Shown here: piece after piece, positions 57,454 through 64,000 of the stretch
How positions within the stretch are numbered: position 1 is the stretch's first letter
Layout of the letters: each line of letters opens with the position of its first letter
Assembly (NCBI RefSeq): GCF_964031115.1
Contig: NZ_OZ035006.1
Coordinates: 806,001 to 870,000, forward strand
Reading direction: 5' to 3'
DNA: 64,000 nucleotides
From: Spiroplasma endosymbiont of Clivina fossor
GTDB lineage: Bacteria; Bacillota_I; Bacilli_A; Mycoplasmatales; Nriv7
Position numbers and translations under genes: made by a program
The notes under the pieces: model-generated
What the model saw: only the letters and a program-made list of their open reading frames with translations
Told to the model about the DNA's origin: nothing
Database searches by the model: none

Positions 57454-58419
57454 TACAACCGATATTTCATTCTAAATTTTGGTTATGAATACCATGCTTG
57501 TTATTACTGAAATAATTACTCGCCTTCCTTAAATTTGTTTTAATATCTTTATTTAACTCATTTTTAGCAACATTACGAATGTTTTTTACCAATTCTTGAT
57601 GATTTCCATTTTTTTATATAATTCAATTCAACTATTTAGTGCTACTTTACGATTTTCAAAAACAATATTAAATGCCGTTTGTTTTAATTTTTTAATAGCA
57701 TGATAACCATCTAAAATATATCTAACATTACCAAAACTATTGGCAATTTCTCTAATTCAAGCATCACCATCACCGCAAACAATTATTTTATCATAATTAA
57801 TATTCACATAATGTTTTTGTAATTCTCTAATTAATAAATCACGATAATCCATCGTGTTTATTCGTTTACCAACTTTTAACATTAGAAAATGACCTCGTTT
57901 GTTTTCTAACGCTCTACGAGCATTTTTATAATTTTTTTCTTTATGTCTTATGTCCGGTATGAAAAGTAACTAAACGAATTCTTTGGTCTTGTTTAACTTT
58001 CTTATCTAATGTCGCTAAAAATGTCTCATCTAGTTGAATATATAAATCCTTATTTTTAACATCAATTTTGGTTTTAGTTTCTTGTTCTGCTAGTTGAAAA
58101 TATTCAGCAATATCGTATTTATTTAAAATATTTGAAATACTAGCTTTTGAAATATAACAATGATTTAGAGCATCTAAAACATCGCGATAGCGTTTACCAT
58201 CACCCAAAAGATTTAAAACTTTAAATTGGACATCAAAATAAATGCGTTGTTTGAGCAATAAACCGATTTCTTTATCTAACAAACATACATATTCAAATTT
58301 ACCTGATTTTTGATTTCAATATTTATATCGGCGTCGTTTAAAAGTAACATCACCAAAAATTGTAATAATTGTTCTTGTTGCAAAATGAACTACTTTATAA
58401 CCTTGTTTTAAACAATAAT
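57454..58419 (-). pseudogene. ISLre2-family transposase, copy 3, truncated
   Basis: Central part of the UPF0236 protein on the minus strand, from the GYKVVHFA region (about 58410) to EWNIGC (about 57460). Both ends are cut, by element A and by the IS3 fragment, and small frame changes occur near 57610 and 57945. Confidence 0.8.
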
Positions 58420-59487
58420 AGACTTCTTGCAAAATTAATTTAAAATATAATTGAATTGTTGTTTTTAATAAAAAGGTGGAATTTAAATGAAATTTAAAAA
58501 AAATAATCAAATAAGTGATAAAAATTTTTTAAGATTAACTGGTATTAAACATACTACTTTTAATAAAATGCTAGAAATTTTAAAAATAGAAGAATTAAAA
58601 AAGAGATTTCGTCGCGGAAGAACCAATAAATTATCATTAGAAAATCGTATTTTAATGACTTTAGAATATTGAAGAGAATATAGAACTTATTTTCATATTG
58701 CAAAAAGTTATGATATTAGTGAAAGTAGTTGTTATAGAAATATCAAATGAATTGAAGACACTTTAATAAAACACCCTAATTTTCAACAACTTACTGGTCA
58801 AAAATCACTATTAAAAGATTATTTCAAAGATAAGACTGTTATAATTGATGTAACTGAAAGCCAAATCCAACGCCCAAAAAAAGACAAAAACAGCACTACT
58901 CAGGAAAAAAGAAAAAACACACAATAAAAACACAAGTTATAATTGAAAAAGATAGTAAAAAAATTATTAGTTCTGATTTTTCTTATGGTAAAAACCATGA
59001 CTTTAAAATTTTAAAAGATTCAAAAATTAAATTTTTACCAGAAACAACTGTTTTAGTGGATTTAGGTTATCAAGGCATACAAAAAATTAATCATAATGTT
59101 TTAATTCCTAAAAGAAAATCAAAGAAAAACCCTTTAAATAAAGAAGAAAAGCAAAATAATGAGCGAATTTCAAAAATGAGAATTGTTATTGAAAATGTTT
59201 TTGCTATACTTAAAAAATTTAAAATTATTAGTGAAAAATATCGAAATCGTAGAAAAAGATTTGCTTTAAGATTTAATTTAATAGCTTCAATTTATAATTT
59301 ACAACTATTAGTTTAAATATATTTGATAATTTAAAATTTCAGTCTTTTTTTATTGTAAATAATAATTTTTATTATGTTTTAATGACAAAATATTTGTAAA
59401 AATAATCTAAAAATTATTTTAATAACACTTTTATATTTATTTTAAATTTAAAAATTATAATTATCATATTAATTTTGCAAGAAGTCT
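58420..59487 (+). mobile_element. IS5-family element A, copy 11
   Basis: Full length. The left flank is ISLre2, the right flank an element B terminus, with AAT at both sides. Confidence 0.93.
58487..59316 (+). CDS. IS5-family transposase, element A copy 11
   Basis: Two intact frames with the A_AAA_AAA slip site. Confidence 0.85.
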
Positions 59488-59516
59488 AATAAATATCAAG
59501 AGTTTTCGACAAAATT
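59488..59516 (-). mobile_element. Solo element B left terminus
   Basis: AATAAATATCAAGAGTTTTC continuing to CGACAAAATT, the left end of element B in complement, directly followed by a truncated element A. Confidence 0.8.
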
Positions 59517-60305
59517 AAAAAAAAGTTATGATATTAGTGAAAGTAGTTGTTATAGAAATATCAAATGAATTGAAGACACTTTAATAAAACACCCTAATTT
59601 TCAACAACTTACTGGTCAAAAATCACTATTAAAAGATTATTTCAAAGATAAGACTGTTATAATTGATGTAACTGAAAGCCAAATCCAACGCCCAAAAAAA
59701 GACAAAAACAGCACTACTCAGGAAAAAAGAAAAAACACACAATAAAAACACAAGTTATAATTGAAAAAGATAGTAAAAAAATTATTAGTTCTGATTTTTC
59801 TTATGGTAAAAACCATGACTTTAAAATTTTAAAAGATTCAAAAATTAAATTTTTACCAGAAACAACTGTTTTAGTGGATTTAGGTTATCAAGGCATACAA
59901 AAAATTAATCATAATGTTTTAATTCCTAAAAGAAAATCAAAGAAAAACCCTTTAAATAAAGAAGAAAAGCAAAATAATGAGCGAATTTCAAAAATGAGAA
60001 TTGTTATTGAAAATGTTTTTGCTATACTTAAAAAATTTAAAATTATTAGTGAAAAATATCGAAATCGTAGAAAAAGATTTGCTTTAAGATTTAATTTAAT
60101 AGCTTCAATTTATAATTTACAACTATTAGTTTAAATATATTTGATAATTTAAAATTTCAGTCTTTTTTTATTGTAAATAATAATTTTTATTATGTTTTAA
60201 TGACAAAATATTTGTAAAAATAATCTAAAAATTATTTTAATAACACTTTTATATTTATTTTAAATTTAAAAATTATAATTATCATATTAATTTTGCAAGA
60301 AGTCT
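59517..60305 (+). mobile_element. IS5-family element A, copy 12, 5'-truncated
   Basis: It lacks the first ~280 bp. It carries the second half of frame one, the slip site, frame two (to 60134) and the right end. Confidence 0.9.
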
Positions 60306-61285
60306 ATTGTATGCAAGTCAGGGTCTGATTGTTCGGTGTAATTTGCAAAGTCCAGTGGAGTATTATCAATTGCATAATCACGATATTTTGTTTCATTTTC
60401 TTGACTTGGTTTAGTCTTCCAATCCGCCATTTTCTTGTCCTTTCATATCAATATTATTAATTTCTTTACCAATTGTGGTCGTTACATTCAAATTGACTTT
60501 GATTGTCATTTTTTCAAGTTCTTTTGAAATAAAACTGTTACCATTCAAGTCGCGGTCAAATTTAAGTAGTAAGTAAATAAAGTTTGCATGGGCTTCTTCT
60601 CGTAATAATAATTTTTGCTCGAGCATATTGTTAGTTTGAATATTAACCGCAGAACTTTCTTGACGAGTTTGTTGAGCCCCTTTATGAATTGCAGGTACAT
60701 GCATTCCAATCCGTTTATTAATCTCGGTCACATTTCAATCATATAAATAAGTTAATTCTTTTCCTCTAAATTGACCATTAATAGTAGAAAAGGGTATTGG
60801 ATTTTGTGCTTGATCATAATTCATGACTAAAACATGATTTTTAATAAAATCATCAATAATCTTATTTACATTTTTTTGAACATTACCAACAAGTGAATTT
60901 GTATTAATAAGAAATCTTGTGGCGTTTAAAATCGCATCTAGAATGCTTTGTTCATAAAAAATATCTAAAGCTTTCAATTTATCTTCAACACCAGCGATGT
61001 CAGCACGCTCACTTGGTAAATTAGAAAAAATTGCAATTGGTATGTAATTAATTTCTAAAACTTGGTTAATATTTAATTTTTCATTATTGCGTTGTTTTTC
61101 AAAATCATTAACTTTTATTATTGTTTGTTCTAATTTGGAAGTGCCATTATTGTCAACAATTTTTTTGGTGCTTAGTTCATAAATTTCACGCATAATTTTT
61201 ACTTTGCTGTTTTCTAATTGGTAAGTTTCGTACATGCGTAAATTAAAATTATTTTTCTTATAGTCGTCGTAAAAAATTGTACATT
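60306..61285 (-). mobile_element. Tailed-phage portal-like gene fragment
   Basis: One minus-strand frame crosses the whole segment and is cut at both ends by element A. A stretch NYIPIAIFSNLPSERADIAG followed by a long helix (VEDKLKALDIFYEQSILDAI) and a later helical region resembles SPP1-type portal proteins, where a request for a small loop and long stem helices is seen. This is unlike the plectrovirus genes, so it is probably debris of a dsDNA tailed phage. Broken; family call tentative. Confidence 0.45.
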
Positions 61286-62353
61286 AGACTTCTTGCAAAA
61301 TTAATTTAAAATATAATTGAATTGTTGTTTTTAATAAAAAGGTGGAATTTAAATGAAATTTAAAAAAAATAATCAAATAAGTGATAAAAATTTTTTAAGA
61401 TTAACTGGTATTAAACATACTACTTTTAATAAAATGCTAGAAATTTTAAAAATAGAAGAATTAAAAAAGAGATTTCGTCGCGGAAGAACCAATAAATTAT
61501 CATTAGAAAATCGTATTTTAATGACTTTAGAATATTGAAGAGAATATAGAACTTATTTTCATATTGCAAAAAGTTATGATATTAGTGAAAGTAGTTGTTA
61601 TAGAAATATCAAATGAATTGAAGACACTTTAATAAAACACCCTAATTTTCAACAACTTACTGGTCAAAAATCACTATTAAAAGATTATTTCAAAGATAAG
61701 ACTGTTATAATTGATGTAACTGAAAGCCAAATCCAACGCCCAAAAAAAGACAAAAACAGCACTACTCAGGAAAAAAGAAAAAACACACAATAAAAACACA
61801 AGTTATAATTGAAAAAGATAGTAAAAAAATTATTAGTTCTGATTTTTCTTATGGTAAAAACCATGACTTTAAAATTTTAAAAGATTCAAAAATTAAATTT
61901 TTACCAGAAACAACTGTTTTAGTGGATTTAGGTTATCAAGGCATACAAAAAATTAATCATAATGTTTTAATTCCTAAAAGAAAATCAAAGAAAAACCCTT
62001 TAAATAAAGAAGAAAAGCAAAATAATGAGCGAATTTCAAAAATGAGAATTGTTATTGAAAATGTTTTTGCTATACTTAAAAAATTTAAAATTATTAGTGA
62101 AAAATATCGAAATCGTAGAAAAAGATTTGCTTTAAGATTTAATTTAATAGCTTCAATTTATAATTTACAACTATTAGTTTAAATATATTTGATAATTTAA
62201 AATTTCAGTCTTTTTTTATTGTAAATAATAATTTTTATTATGTTTTAATGACAAAATATTTGTAAAAATAATCTAAAAATTATTTTAATAACACTTTTAT
62301 ATTTATTTTAAATTTAAAAATTATAATTATCATATTAATTTTGCAAGAAGTCT
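61286..62353 (+). mobile_element. IS5-family element A, copy 13
   Basis: Full length. The left flank ATT belongs to the portal-like fragment and the right flank AAT to the propeller gene. Confidence 0.93.
61353..62182 (+). CDS. IS5-family transposase, element A copy 13
   Basis: Two intact frames with the A_AAA_AAA slip site. Confidence 0.85.
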
Positions 62354-62968
62354 AATTTATTTTTGAAAACTACACCAGAAGATCAAACTTCTCCTTCTGT
62401 TCTAATAACAATTTTTTGTTGTTCTGTAGCGGGATCATTCATACTCATAAACATTATGGTCTACTGAACCAAAATATAATTTATTATTTAATGTAATTCC
62501 TCTAGCAGGAACCGCGCCCTTTGTTGTAATGACAATTTTTTGTTGATTTGTTGTTGAATCATACTCATAAACATTATGGTCTACTGAACCAAAATATAAT
62601 TTATTATTTAATGTAATTCCTCTAGCAGGAACCGCGCCCTTTGTTGTAATGACAATTTTTTGTTGATTTGTTGTTGGATCATACTCATAAACATTATGGT
62701 CTACTGAACCAAAATATACTTTATTGTTTAAATCAATTCCACCACCATGAATTTCACCCTTTGCTGAAATGACAACTTTTATTTGTTGGTAAATTTGTTG
62801 TTCTCTTTTATCTTTTTTAACTCTTTTTAATTTTGGTAAATTTTCTAAATTATTTGTCTGTAAATAATTAATTTCGTTTTTTGCTGGAGCCGGAGTATTT
62901 CCAACAATACCTGTCATTCCACCGCTCGCTATTGTTGTTGTGCTTAATAAACTAAGTAATTTTTTCAT
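62354..62968 (-). pseudogene. Exported propeller-repeat protein, 5' half
   Basis: The leader MKKLLSLLSTTTIASGGMTG is followed by a polar linker and a basic KLKRVKKDKR stretch, then four 40-residue units (LYFGSVDHNVYEYDSTTNQQ). The ATG at 62968 has gaaagga upstream; a frame reaching back into element B is an artefact. Element A cuts it at 62354. Its flank matches 50483, so the remainder is at 49375-50483. An exported, possibly surface-bound beta-propeller is likely; function unknown. Confidence 0.7.
62453..62692 (-). repeat. Two near-identical 120-bp units in the propeller gene
   Basis: 62453-62572 and 62573-62692 differ at about one base, while neighbouring units are diverged. Each encodes one 40-residue blade unit. 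Confidence 0.85.
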
Positions 62969-63012
62969 ATTAATTAAATTCCTTTCGTGAATTTTTATTA
63001 ATAAAAATTTTT

Positions 63013-63901
63013 TTTTAATTTTGTCGAAAACTCTTGATAAAATAAAAAAAATCATCAACTTGATAATTTTAAAAGGCTTTTATGTAAAATTACTATTTTT
63101 ACTTTAACTTTTTTATATATTAAAATATAATACCGCTGTTTGTTGGTTTGGAGTTAAACCCTTATGTTGGTATTTTCATTTTCAGAGATTTAAATAATTT
63201 TGAATATTAGTAAAACCTAAACCATGATAATGAATTAAGGCTTCTTTAAGACTAGATTGTAATTTACTGATTTTATTTAAGTTACGATAACTAGCTTCAG
63301 GATTAATTGTTGTTTTAGTTACACATAAAGTAGAATTTGTTTGTTTTGCTACTAAAAAATATAATTTTTGCATATCAGAAGTAATAATTGAATTTTCGTT
63401 AATTAATTCTTTGTTCATATTTTCAATAACTCATTGTTTTTGTAAACGTTTGGTGTTTGTGGATTTAACATAAATATTGTTATTATTATCAATTGCCATT
63501 TGAATACAGCATTTAGTATTAGTTGCGAATGGGTCAAGGTGAATTCTTCGTGGATCAGTTTTATATTTGAAATTTCCTTTGTGGATTTCTTTAATAAATG
63601 TTTCATCGATTTGGATTTTATCAGATAATTTTTTAAATTTTAATTGGGTATTTTCTAATTGTTTTGATTTCATTAATTTTTGACGATTATATCAAGCAGT
63701 TTTTAATGTAGTTTTAATAAAACGAGAAATTGTTTTACTAGATTGCCCCAGCAATGAAATTTGAATCAATAAATTTCATTGTTCATAATTTAAATGACTT
63801 CAATAAATAAAATGATTACGAAAAGCGTCAAAACTTGCACGGCAATTTTTACATAAATATTTTTGTTTTCCTTCTGAATTATGTCCATTTTTAACGCAAT
63901 G
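63013..63901 (-). mobile_element. Element B, copy 6, 5' end replaced
   Basis: It starts with the right-end terminus and covers the transposase from its stop back into the zinc-ribbon part, then breaks at AATG near 63900. Confidence 0.85.
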
Positions 63902-64000
63902 AATTAAGGCTTCTTTAAGACTAGATTGTAATTTACTGATTTTATTTAAGTTACGATAACTAGCTTCAGGATTAATTGTTGTTTTAGTTACACATAAAGT
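63901..64000 (-). mobile_element. Second element B fragment, continuing beyond the window
   Basis: It repeats the sequence of 63236-63335 directly after the break, so two element B copies have been fused at a shared AATG. Confidence 0.8.

Noticed and set aside
62453-62692. CRISPR-like direct repeats
   Set aside because: The 120-bp units are contiguous, coding and without spacers.
62435-63058. Start of the propeller gene at 63058
   Set aside because: That extension is coded by the end of element B. The ATG at 62968 has the ribosome site and the leader shared with related genes.

Overview
The window looks like a chromosome segment of a Spiroplasma. It is very AT-rich, and UGA is read as tryptophan in every recognisable gene (rpsF, ssb, dnaB, ung and the transposases all need it). 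It carries SpV1/SVTS2-type plectrovirus copies, mollicute lipoproteins, ECF transporter S components and a Spaid-like ankyrin/OTU protein, so an arthropod-associated strain is likely. I cannot name the species.

Host islands are small and lie between long blocks of mobile DNA. (1) 5.7-10.0 kb, minus strand: a six-pass membrane protein, two ECF S components, ung, and a Q/P-rich membrane-anchored protein. (2) 24.4-28.8 kb, plus strand: rpsF-ssb-rpsR, terminator, rplI-dnaB, then two lipoprotein genes, the second frameshifted. (3) 36.9-42.3 kb, minus strand: one 1795-residue exported protein with a coiled-coil-rich body, ankyrin repeats, an OTU cysteine-protease domain and a hydrophobic C-terminus. 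(4) 54.6-55.3 kb, minus strand: a chrA remnant and rpsO. Fragments of exported beta-propeller-type repeat proteins lie at 49.4-51.5 and 62.4-63.0 kb, and a portal-like tailed-phage fragment at 60.3-61.3 kb.

Plectrovirus copies: A (1-5367, broken, with an IS inserted in the attachment gene); B (about 30.1-36.6 kb, structural genes look whole); one further copy split by an IS into 28.9-29.9 and 47.3-47.9 kb; and a scrap at 48.5 kb. Copy B is followed by a lipoprotein gene whose outer domain is almost identical to the N-terminal variable domain of the phage's own attachment protein. A second lipoprotein gene sits in the same place behind the split copy. This pairing is the best candidate here for an undescribed system: a self-made receptor decoy or superinfection-exclusion factor.

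Mobile DNA: element A (IS5 family, 1068 bp, 11 full copies plus 4 partial); element B (IS1595-like, 1146 bp, several copies and fragments); element C (a second IS5-family type, two copies, a fragment and a hairpin derivative); ISLre2 family (one whole gene, two broken); IS256 family (two near-full, two fragments); and one IS3-family fragment. They are nested up to three deep, especially at 10.2-24.4 kb and 44-63 kb. Target-site duplications show which insertions are original. Mismatched flanks at 50-62 kb show recombination between element A copies that cut genes and moved the halves apart.
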